Below are positions 44,553-55,882 of a stretch of DNA of 64,000 bases, piece after piece. The stretch covers positions 102,926,138-102,990,137 of the forward strand of contig NC_034410.1 in NCBI RefSeq assembly GCF_002078875.1, in the 5' to 3' direction. This DNA comes from Numida meleagris. Lineage: Eukaryota > Chordata > Aves > Galliformes > Numididae. Position 1 is the first letter of the stretch. Every line of letters begins with the position of its first letter. Below the pieces are notes generated by a model. That model was not told the origin of the DNA and made no database searches. It worked only from the letters and a program-made list of their open reading frames with translations. A program made the position numbers and the translations under genes.

Positions 44553-47500
44553 GAGGCTTTCAGAGCCACATGAGTGCAAAAGGTAATTGAACTTTTTTTT
44601 CCCTAACTTTAAAAAAAGATGAACACCAGGTTGACAGCTTCTGTACTTGGATGTTCATTTAATCACCATCTCCTGATTACAGGAGGTGAACTGTGTTGAC
44701 AGACTTGGAGATGAATATGGAGCCAAGTATAGGAATAGTAAGTATAAAGGACATAAAGAACTTGCAGTGAGGTTGGAGGGGAAAAATATACATGGAACAT
44801 CCATATTATACACATCAGTTGGAAGCACCTCAACAGCCAGAGGGAATTCAGAGAATCGCAAATGAAGTGTTTAGGGTGCTGCAGGCGACCATAATTGGGA
44901 AGACACCCATATAACATATATACCTGTATAACCTATATGTATATGTGTGTATGTGTATGTTAATCACATAGGCATGTAAGCTGTCTGTCTCTCAATGTTC
45001 ATAAAGATAAAATATAGCTTCCTCAGTTGCATTCCTGAAGCTTCAGCTCGTGAGCTATGCCAGGTAATGGAGCTGCGTCTCACAGCTGCCTGAGCTGTCT
45101 GACTGAGGCATACCAACATCACACTTAGACCCATCACACCCTCCATGCCGCTTATCAAAGTTTTGTCCTGCGGAGAGCCCCGCACAGGCAGAGCCTTCCC
45201 CTGATACCCAGGGCTCGAGGCTGATGCCAATGTAAGTGCTGTCCACACAATAAGTTTTATTACTGCTGTCAGTGAAGAAGATGTAATTACCCACAGAGCG
45301 CTAATAATGCACCTGCCCCCACTAGGATTGAAACCCTAGGACCTGATTTTCCTTCCTTTCATATTCTTGGGGATTGATTTATATGTAACAGAATTAGCAT
45401 TCCAGGCTAGAAACCGAAACCAAAGGAGCCTTCTCTCTGTGTCAGCTGATTCACAACACAGGTAACGCTGTAACCAAATAGTTTCAGGCTTTTCCTCACT
45501 TCTTTCTTCCAGCTCCTCTTCCCCCCCCCCCCGGCTCCACGTCTCACTCCTGGCAGACACAGAGCCTCGGACAATCAGACCATTGTCTAAAGCTCTCTGC
45601 AGCCTCATTCTCCTTCAGATCCAGCACAGGCACTCCTCGTCTAGCCCCAAACATGGCTATTTCACTTGCATCCACCTAAGGCTCTGTGTTCTCGGCAGGT
45701 GTTTCGTGAAGCTTCATTAGGAACTAAAATGGTATACACCCCAAGAGCCAAGGAGCAAAGCAAACCCACCAAACCTCTTTGTTCCTTGGGATCCAGGCTA
45801 GACATCTAGAAAAGATTTTAAAAAACAACACTCAGAATAAGCGTGTTGGGTAGCTTTAAGGCTGACCACATGGCATGGTTTTAAGAAAACAGCTTTTTCT
45901 CCATGCTTTGTACTGTTAGTTTGAATACAACAAACATGTTCTTAAAGCACATTCATATATTTTCTAAACACAGGCTATTTTCCCCGTAGAGGCAGGCTAT
46001 GCACCAATCAGTACGGAAAATCCACGACGACACCACAGAACCAGAAGGCAAACAATGCTCGGGACGCCTAGAAGATTCACTCAGGGAAAAAGCATGTCCC
46101 AGAAGTCCTCCTCCCACCCAGACACACTCCAGTTTGAGAGGAGCTTTTTTAGCATTTCAGAACAGTCACTTCAAACTGTTTATTCCATTTTCCTTGTATT
46201 CTTTCGCTTGTACATATGATAATTTCGGTTGTTTCATTACTTCTCGATAGCAGGGACAGCTGATGTTGACACACTATGTGCTATAATAGGTTGTAAATCT
46301 CTCCTATTTTAGTTCAGTTTTTTTTTTTTTTTAGATTAGCGGCTCCTATCTGGGTGGCAGCAAAACAGATTTACATAACGCAACAAAGGAGACACTGATT
46401 TAGGAAAGCGGCGCTGTATCCATCACGGCTAACTTGCTGCTGTCCCTAATGAATTTTAACACACAAAAGCTATTGCACCTGCAGGATGGTCCAGTTGTGA
46501 AGTGCAAGCAGTAGCGGCGCACATCAAAGCCCTGGCTGCTGCCAAAACACAGTGGGACGAAGGCAGCATCCAGCCTGCCCACACCTAGCCCCATACCACG
46601 GGTCGGGAGCACGCTGCCAAAGTGTGCTCACAGTTCTACCACAGGTATTTGCTGCTTTTGACTCACATTATTTTTTCACTCTCTTACGGAAGCAATATTT
46701 TGTGTTGCTGAGGAAAGCTGATTTCCTCACTGCTCTGTTTTCCAAGTAAAACAAAGAAAACGCGAGTCGTCATCTTTGCGAGGGAGCACACTTGGCAAAT
46801 TAAATGCCAAGACTTTGCGAATTGCTGTTATTTGCAGTGTCGAGCAGCTGGAGCATTTTTTGCTTATAAACATACAGACGGCTGCATTGTCAGACAGCTT
46901 GAAGAGAGTCAGGTAGCGAATTGCATTGCACTGTGCAGAGGTTTTAAGGGTCTCTTAATTTGTGCGGGGTACAGGTTGCCAGCAGGCATATTAATGTTCC
47001 ATTTATCTGTGTTTGCGTTTGTGTTTGCCTTCGCTTCTGTGCTGATGATGGCTCTGGAAACAAATCAGCTGCTCTGTAATGCACAGCAGTGGCTCCAGCA
47101 GTCGTGTGTAGGAACTGCTGACACTGAGCAGCCCACTACGGCGGGGACATGGTATTTATCCTCCGCAGAGAGAAAGGGCTCTTTGTGCCCAGATAATAAT
47201 GCAGGTCAGCTTGCAGTCCTCCTCAGCTAGATCCGTAGACTCTACCCTGAGGTGAAGATTTGGAACGACCAAGGCAGCAGCTCAGGAAAGAAACCTCAAA
47301 AGAGAGAACCCTGTGAAACCACAAAGCCCCGTTTATAGGTGTTGTTGGTCTGTGGAAGTACAAGTTTTCGCTTTTAATAGCGTTTTTAGTGCTATGTAAT
47401 GGAGCATAAATTAATACTCTGTTGGATATGGACTTCTCAAAATCCCATTTTCCGTTCATAACCTTCCAATAAAAGTTTATTTTGAACTAAAAGTTGGAGC

Positions 47501-48925
47501 TGGAAGTCAAACCGGGCTGGGTGAAATCTACAAATGCAGCAAGGAAGGAATGGCTGTACTGCAGCAGCGCTTCTTAAGATTTCTTAAACATTCCCTTAAG
47601 AAAGAAAGGAAGAAAAACCCGAAACCTCACAGTGTAACAAACAAAAATAAAATGCTGCTCCTGAGACTGTGAAGAAATGCACTCTCTACCTTGTTTTGTA
47701 CTGCGTGGGTTCAGCCTTATCTTGTTTATTCTCTCTATCCCCAGGGAATAAGACACAGCGCCCATGCTCTCCAAGGTGGGGCTCAGTGCCCTGATCCCAC
47801 ATGGGGCCAGAGCTGGGGACTCACTCAAACCCACTCACTCACAGCAGTCTTTGCTCAAGGTTGGATCCTCGAGGGATGGGCAGCAGCTGGCCTTTGGCAC
47901 CGCCTGCAAAAGGGAATCTTCCTCCCACTGCCAGCAAATGGCTTCAGAGCCTCTTTACACCATGAATTCACTGTCAATATACTTTTGTTTTGACTTAGTG
48001 ACTGAAATAAACTGATTATTCCCCTTTTCCACCAGTATTATGTCTGTGTCATAGTGGATTTGGAAATTCCTTTTCAGGTATTTATGTAGGAAAAAAACCA
48101 GCACCAATGGCCTGTCTACTTGGATTTTCTTCCCTTGATTGAGTTGTCTCAGCCGAGTTGACACAAACCCCTTTTAAGAAACTTTAGAAGTGGCTGAGTT
48201 CAGCCGAAGCACGCAGAGCGTGACACTAGCCTGTGTTGGAGTCCCATGCAGGCTGTCACCCTGCCCACCTTCTGCTGCTGGAACAGGAACCTACCATCAA
48301 AAATCACTGCTTCATTCTTGAGTCCCTCTCTTCATTCTCCCCCATTTCGTTTGGTAGGATGTTGGCAAAGCTGTCCCGTGCAATTTTTGCACCTATTTTC
48401 TTTTAAACCATTATCTGGACACAATGGTTTCTGGCCCTCCTAATGGAATTCCTCATTCCCTTCTCAATGTGTGAGATGCTAAAGGACCTCTAGTTGTCCT
48501 GTGAGAACAGGAACCATCTATGCAAGATCATGCTGACTTGTAAAGCAGCATTTGAGAAGAAAGGAATAAATTCATGGATCATGTGGAAGAAGAATACAGG
48601 GACAGAAAGTATAGAATGTTTATGGCCAGCTGCTGCCATGTCCTCTCAGTCTGTGACTTCAGTCTGCATCAAGAAAAACACTGTAGAACAGAATGGGTCA
48701 GAATATTATTGGATGAGCAGAACTGGCTGTGCACTGGTTTCAATTTGACTGATCTTTATGCAAAAGCACTTTCACATATGAGTGTGTAACCTCGGACAGA
48801 AACTTGTGGTAAAATCTTCAACGTATAGTCAGGACTTTCACTTGAGGTTTGAAACCAGTGGCCATGGTGTAGAAGAGAACAGAAAGTGCAAACTGTAATA
48901 GAAAGCTGTATTTTAAGTAAATCCT
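44553..48925. other. Upstream flank of KCTD1, no recognised gene
   Basis: Non-coding sequence with a TGTA-rich patch near 44935-44962 and a C run at about 45521-45533. The stretch 46760-47060 is denser in CpG and short motif repeats than its surroundings and is discussed as a finding. An ORF of 132 codons on the plus strand (46832-47230) overlaps it but shows no family motif. Confidence 0.55.
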
Positions 48926-49030
48926 TCAATATAATAATATATAATAAATAATAATATATAATAAATATATATATTATTAATATATATAATAAATAATAAT
49001 ATATAATAAATATAATTTCAATATAATTGA
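48926..49030. repeat. AT-rich (AATAAT/ATATAT) simple repeat
   Basis: This is nearly pure A/T, with the phrase ATAATATATAATAAATA repeated imperfectly several times. It is an ordinary low-complexity repeat. Confidence 0.9.
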
Positions 49031-52000
49031 AATGATTCTTTTCATGTCATGAAAAGTATCTGTGAGGAGGCAAAGAAAACTTACAAAGTTTAGTGAAAGA
49101 GACCAGATGCATCTGGGTATACTGCTCTTGTTTCCCAGTATCAGACAATAATAAAACAGGTGAAAAATACCTTATTACAGCTGGTGAGCATCAGTATTTT
49201 TATTAGCATTTTGCATTACAAAAAATTACTTCTACAACTGTTGAGAATGCTTAAATGCAATATAGTTTTTGTCCATCCCTGTTCTCAATAGCCTTGCCTT
49301 TTTAAATCTGTGAAAGATTAAGCTGTGCACAATCCAAATTTTCCTTCTTTAATGATCAGGGCTAAAATTCAGTTCGTTTTCACAGAACTGAAGATGTCAT
49401 CAAATAAATAAAGATCCTTAAGAGTGCCCTCAGAGAGGACCTTTGCATATTCATGGACTGAATTATTTAAATACGGGCAGGTAGTTATTTGATAGTAAGG
49501 ATTCTACTCATTAGGATCGATGAGTGTGGTGATAATAAGCAAGGGAAAATCGTAAGCTTTTATTTTGCCTTGGACAAAACGAGATCACATTTGCTTTTTA
49601 CAGTGTACAATCTCTCAATTAGCAATCTTGGCAAAGGTTTTTCAAGTTATTTGGAATAATTTCGTCCCAGATATGACACTATCGCTGCGCCGGCTACGGA
49701 ACTGTCCCTGCAGTTTCTTCAGCTGTTTACCTGTGTGTTGTCACACTCATTCCTGCTGATTTGTGTCACAAGAAAAAAGTAGATTTTAAAATCAAAGCTT
49801 CAGTGTGGAATGATATGAAGTGTGAAATCCAGACCCATTGCTTTCATTCTGGCTTTAGTGATCACAGAAACCTGCTGTAGGGCAGGAGTAATCTGCCAGA
49901 AAATTATTATTGAGCCCTGGTAACTCAGATATATGTGCAGACATGAAAATGTTGCTCTTTGTGCCAACTCTAGGTCCTATAAGAACTTTGCATGCCATCT
50001 TCCACCTGGCTTGAAAATATGTTGCATTCCACCATAAAGGAGAGGAAGTTTGTTAATTCCCAGGCAGCTGTGAACAATTTAATCTCTTTCCAGACAGCCC
50101 GGCATCCTATTCCAATTGTGGAGCTTCTTGGGGGATGGAAAGTTTGAAGAGCTGGTGAGAGATAATAGAGCCTTTATTCCAAGGTCATTCCTATGTGTTT
50201 GGCCTTGACAGTAACATCTTGATAACAGGGCTGCCAATTCATGCAGTCTCATGATAGGATTTTTGAAACTTCCTCCTCCATATGCTGGAATGGAGAGCCT
50301 GAAAATTAGTGTTTGGAAGAATAGTTTGAAGCCTTGAATGGCTGCTCTGTTGAACCTTGGAAATCAGTTGGAGAAGCATGGTTCTGTAATTTCAGAAAGG
50401 AGAAAATCCTGTGATTTTTAAGACAGAATTCTTATTCTGAACACTGCTTGTTGGAACTCCTGGGATTTCCTGATCTGTCTGTGAGGGCTGAGCTGGTAAT
50501 TTGCCTTGGGTTTCTTCAAAAGTCTCTAAGTTACTGGGCAATTCTCCTCTCAAGGCTTCTGTATGTATATTAAAAAATACAGAAAACTCTAAACAAATGC
50601 ACAAGCTTTCTTGTTCTCTCTTTGGGATACATTTTGAAGAATCAAAGAATCACAAGGAACTACTGTAAGACACTAATGTCCACTTTTCAGAACCAATAAC
50701 TTTGTCTGGTTTCTAGAAAGTCTCCAAATTAAAAAAAAAAAAAAAAAAAAGTATTGCATAGGCATTTAAAGCAGCTGCACTTTTAAACAAGGTTGTGCTT
50801 GATATGGTTTCCATGGGAGTTGCTTGGCGCTTAGACATTTGCAAACATGGCTACTTACGTAGATAATTAAATTAGAATTAGTGAACACAGCATTCTTTTG
50901 AAAACCTGACCTTTGGTCTTTCTGGCACACTGGTTGAAGACTGAAGGAAAACACATCCTTTCTGGGCTTTACATATTCTCCATATTTGATAGATGCCACA
51001 TTTAGAACTATTCTAACAAAAACTCCCACTGTTTCACTGTGTTCTCAGCAATGCCAGTTGGATTATTCTGCCCAGCCCTAGTTAGCTCATGAAAGGTCTA
51101 CCTTTTGTTTCAACCTCAAAGAGAGAACTATTCCTCCCAACTTCTTCTGCTTTGCCAAAATGACATGAAATGTCAACAATAAAAAGTTGAATGTTTGACA
51201 GCTTCGAATAAGTTTTAAAATTGAATAATAATTGTAAACTAAGCCAAAAATAGACTTGTGTAAATAAGAAACCTGAAATGAATATAGGCAATAAAGCTTC
51301 TGATTTGAGTGACACAAGATTTACGCACTGCTAAAAGAGGATCTCTTCACTCAGACCAGTCCACAGAATTGTGCAGTAATTGTATTGTGTTGGAATAATG
51401 AGTTTGAAGACAGTCAGCCAGATAATGAAGAAGACACATCTCTCATGTGGAAATTACTAATTACTGCAAAGCAGTACTTCAAGAATCACTCCAAGAGCAA
51501 GAACAGAGAAAATATCAAATCAGATCACTGGTTGCCCTTCTTCTTTCGAGTCCTACCATGAGGACAGTCCTCGTGTTCTGGTTTAACACAGGAATCTGGC
51601 AACAAAATATGGCCTGGCAAACAGGCTGGGCAAAGCAGAACTGAATCTCAGCTGTTTGCAGTCATCTGAGACCTCATGGTCATCTATGCCATGCTGTTTG
51701 TGCTCACTGCAAAATGTATACACCTTGGGGGAAAATGTTAGTAATCTAGGCGCAAGAATTAAAGACTTTCCGGTAGAACAACCTGCATCACAAATTTGGC
51801 TCAGTTTCCTCGTTGGAGAAATTGGAACCTCCCTTGCTCTGTGTAGTCAGCTGTCATTCAACTTATTATTTTTAAAGGACATTCTCAGGAAACAGTAAGG
51901 ATTCCAAGACTGCTGATGTGCCATAATAATATATGTGAGATCTTCACGTTCCCTTGTTAATACAGATACAGATTCATGAAGATCTTCTAGAGAAAGAAGG

Positions 52001-52551
52001 AACTGTAGAAAATCTCCCACCAGCATTGCAAACCAGCCCTATCAGAGGGAACTCAGCTTGGACTCATGACAACTAGTTTGACAAAACATGACTTGCAAGG
52101 GCATAACATATGGAAACACAATTTCACCATGGACATTCCTCTTGTGCAAAGAAAACCCCTCCCAAAAACCAACGAACCAACCAAACAAACAAAAATCCAC
52201 CAGAAACCCAGATCAAAAAGATGGCTGTTTTCTTCAATAGTATCTTCTCTTGATCCTTTTGAACCACTGTCCCAGTCCTATCAGAGAAGATCTGACACTG
52301 TGATGTGAGGGCTCCTTTAGGCCAGCCAAGGAAGAGAAGGGTGAATGACAGGAAAAGGTGGGGGCTAGTGCTGGACCACAACAGAACATGAAGTGATTCT
52401 TAAATTGCTCTTCTTCAGGTTGTGCTTTACTCCAACTGTCCCTGCATATCACACAAGCCTGCCGGCAGTTATCTGAACCTTTACGGCTCCAGAGCCATCC
52501 TGTTGTCAGACTGTGTGCCATTCATCCAATACTTTGCTGAGGAGCATTTAG
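49031..52551. other. Upstream flank with no recognised gene
   Basis: Non-coding sequence with a 20-base A run at 50731-50750. Short ORFs only, none with recognisable motifs. Confidence 0.55.
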
Positions 52552-53103
52552 AATCATAGAATCAGAGAATTAGCTAGGTTGGAAAAGACCTACAAGATCA
52601 TCCAGTCCAACCATCCACATACCACCAATAACCCCACTAAACCATGACTCTCAACGCTATATCTAAATGTTTCTTGAACACCTCCAGGGACGGTGACTCA
52701 ACCACCTCCCTGGGCAGCCCACTCCAGCGCCTGACCACTCTTTCGGAAAAGTATTGTTTCCTAACGTCCAGCCTAGATCTCTCCTGGTGCAACTTGAGGC
52801 CATTCCCTCTCATCCTGTCACTAGTTATAAAAGAGAAGAGGCCGACCCTCAGCTCACTACAACCTCCCTTCAGGTAGTTATAGAGAGTGATAAGGTCTCC
52901 CCTGAGCCTCCTCTTCTCCAGACTGAACAATCCCAGCTCCCTCAGCCGCTCCTCATAAGGCCTGTGCTCCAGACCCCTCACCAGCTTTGTCGCCCTTCTC
53001 TGAACACGCTCCAGGGCCTCAATACCTTTCTTGCAGTGAGGGGCCCAAAACTGGACACAGTACTCGAGGTGGGACCTCACCAGGGCTGAGTACAATATGA
53101 TGA
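52552..53103 (-). mobile_element. CR1 LINE 3' fragment with long open reverse-transcriptase tail
   Basis: A 550-base CR1 in reverse orientation starts at AATCATAGAATCAGAGAATT and GGTTGGAAAAGACCTACAAG. Its minus strand stays open for the C-terminal part of the CR1 reverse transcriptase. The 159-codon frame at 52637-53116 includes [40 protein letters not shown] and [20 protein letters not shown]. It is 5'-truncated and lacks the catalytic reverse-transcriptase core, so it is a dead insertion. It is the best-preserved CR1 in the window. Confidence 0.94.
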
Positions 53104-55385
53104 TGCATGGGTACATACAGATTTATTTGTGAGCTCCATACAGGTAAAGTCTTCTCAGAAGGACCACTGAATCTGAACTTTAGTGATGTGGCAGCAGTGA
53201 ACAGGTTTCAGTGCCAGAGGACATTTGACACAGACGAGGGAGAGTGGGGGCAGATGTGACAGAGCCAGAAGAAGGGTGCCACAGAGCCAGGTTTATTCCA
53301 TCCCACAGCTGGCAAGAGGCAGGAGCTGGCTCTTCCTCTTCCAGCAATGACAGTCCCTTGGTAAGCAGTAGAAGCAAGTCTCATTTCTAAGGACTCTGGT
53401 CGAGGTGGTTTTATACCCATGGCAATCTGCTGCCCTGGGTACCTCCTGCATTGCTAGAGCCTCTGGTCAGCTCAGCTTAAAATCTCTAGAGGCCTCAACT
53501 CAAGTCAAACTACTGGTGTCCCAAGCAAAGCCAAAGTAAACTTGCCATGCCTACAAAGGCAATAAAGAATTTCTCCTTGGAAAACTGATAAGGGCTCTAG
53601 AGTGGTGCAAAATGGCAGATATCTTACAGAGGCCATGCAAATGTTACTGTTGGCAGACAGAGCAGCTCTGCCCCAAAAGCGAGCATGAAGACTGGTTTTA
53701 ACGCACACCAATGGTTCTTGATTTTCCTCTTTTGCAACCCCCAAAGATGTATGAAACCTACCAGTTTCAAATTGTTCACTCCAATTAAATGAAATTCTGG
53801 ACAAATTCATCTTAGCCCCCTTGAGTTTTTTCTCCTGACTCTCACTCTCAGCAGTCAGGTGCCACACTGGTACAAATAGCTGACAAATGTTCTGTGCCTG
53901 GCACTCTCCTTAGTGCTGGTGTTCTTCTACGAGAAACACTTCTCAGGGAGAACAGCTGCTCTGGTGTTCTTACAGGGTCATGCAAACAAATGATCATAAT
54001 GCTGGTATCTGTGGGAAGGACAGGATGATCATCACCCTCCTGTTCCAAACTTTTCCATTTTTTGTGTAACCCTGCCAGCCTCCTTGGGAGTTTCTACCTC
54101 CTCACCTTGGCATATGACATGGAAGAAGCATGATGGCACCACGGCAGTCTGCCAGCACTGATCTCCCCTGATACATGTAGAGAATCACCATGCTTTCAGG
54201 CTGTGTCATTGCAAGTGTTTGAAAATGACAGAGCCCAGGCCTTGCCAGCCTCAAGTATACATAACCACAAGATGTTCCCAAACAAAGCATGAGGAAAGAA
54301 AATAAAAACTTGATTATTTTTTAAGCAGAATATTTGGGGATTTCACTTATCTTCTGGTTTTGAACTTTCATACTGCATTTTGTCTGATTTTAAGTTCTAT
54401 TCTGCCTTTCTCTTCTCCTACTGCGCTATCCATTCCCCCTCCATCCCAAACATAAAGGCTAAGAAAGATTGTTTCCCCCTTTGAAATCTGAGATTCACTT
54501 CATTCCTGGATATAAGACTGAGTATACTGGGGGGTGAGATGGGGGAAAAGGCTTGGCAACCCAAGAAAGAATGTAATAAGCCAGTCATTTCCTCCCAAAG
54601 CATTAAAATCCCTAGAGTTAGCGGTCTTTATGACAACCTAGTCAAACAGAAAAAGGTTCTCAGAAAAGCAGAGGAGAAAGGTCCCGTGTTTCAGAACTGA
54701 TGCATGGACAAGGTGCCAAATGATTGCATTTCTTCCATTTGCCACAAACTGGGTTAGCTTTGAGCTTGAAGGAGCAGGTTTTTGAGTACTGCTTCTGGGC
54801 CTGGCATCAGTGCTTCTGTTGCCATAATGAGTCAGACATCAGAGGCAATATACACTAAAGGATGCAGGCCAATACCTAGGCAAATACAAGTGGGGAAGGA
54901 AGGCTAGAAAATGCGTGCACCTGACAGGCAAGAAGGACTCCAACCCCACAAACATTTTGAAATTATAACCTCAATTTCCTGCGCTTCAGCAAATAAAAAC
55001 ATATCAAAACAAAACTGATGGAAAAAAAAGCCTCTAGAATCTGTGCAAGGTTAATTTGCCAGAGGCAGATTTTGTTCTGTTAATTGCCATTTGCCATGTA
55101 CCAAAGCCACAGACCCCAAATGCTCTTGCACATTTCCCATCAGGCAAGCAGACACAATTAAGAACATTTGAGCAGTCATCCTTACAACTGTAAAAAAGAT
55201 AAATCCTTAAATGAAGGGGAAATTAATCTTTTGAGCCACAGAATCCACAGCCTCCAATGTCTCTTCCTCTTGTCACCTCCGTGGGCTGCTGAAGGGCTGT
55301 TAGATGAGTGGGAGTAGACAGCTGGCTCTGGGGACAGCTATGGGAAGGACAGTGCATTGATGGAAAACATTTGAAACTTTGATTT
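53104..55385. other. Upstream flank with no recognised gene
   Basis: Non-coding sequence. I recognise no element or coding exon in it. Confidence 0.55.
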
Positions 55386-55882
55386 CACAGAATCATAGAA
55401 TCATAAAATGGTTTGGGTTGGAAGGGACCTTTAAGATCATCTAGTTCCAAACCCCCTGCAATAGGCAGGGACACTTCCCTCTAGAGCAGGTTGCTCAAAG
55501 CCCCATCTAGCCTGGCCCTGAACACTTCCAGGGAGGGAGCACCCACAGCCTCTCTGGGCAATGTGTTCCAGTGTCTCACCACCCTCAAAGTAAAGAATTT
55601 CTTCCTAATATCTAGCCTAAACCTACCCTCTTCCAGTTCAAAACTATTTCCCCTCATCCTGTTGCTACCTGCCCTTATACGAAGTCCCTCCTCAGCTTTC
55701 CTGTAGGCCCCCTTCAGGTGCAGGAAGGCCACTATAAGTTCCCCTATCTCTTCTCCACGCTGAAGAGCCCCAGCTCTCTCAGCCTGTCCCTGCAGGGGAG
55801 GTGCTCCAGCCCTCTGATCATCTTGTGGCCCTCCTCTGGACCTGGTCCAACAGCTCAATGTGCTTCTAATGTTGGGGGTCCC
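55386..55882 (-). mobile_element. CR1 LINE 3' fragment
   Basis: This CR1 in reverse orientation has a well-kept tail (CACAGAATCATAGAATCATA, then GGTTTGGGTTGGAAGGGACC). The minus strand carries the reverse-transcriptase C-terminal phrases RFRLDIRKKFFTLRVVRHWN and SLEVFRARLDGALSNLL. A frame break near the upstream part garbles the start of the open stretch at 55481-55858. It belongs to a different CR1 subfamily from the 52.5 kb copy, judging by the 3' sequence. Confidence 0.93.

Noticed and set aside
46832..47230. 132-codon plus-strand ORF with a hydrophobic stretch
   Set aside because: The hydrophobic part arises from a T/G-rich GTTTGCGTTTGTGTTTGCC run. No signal for a real gene; the region is more likely regulatory.
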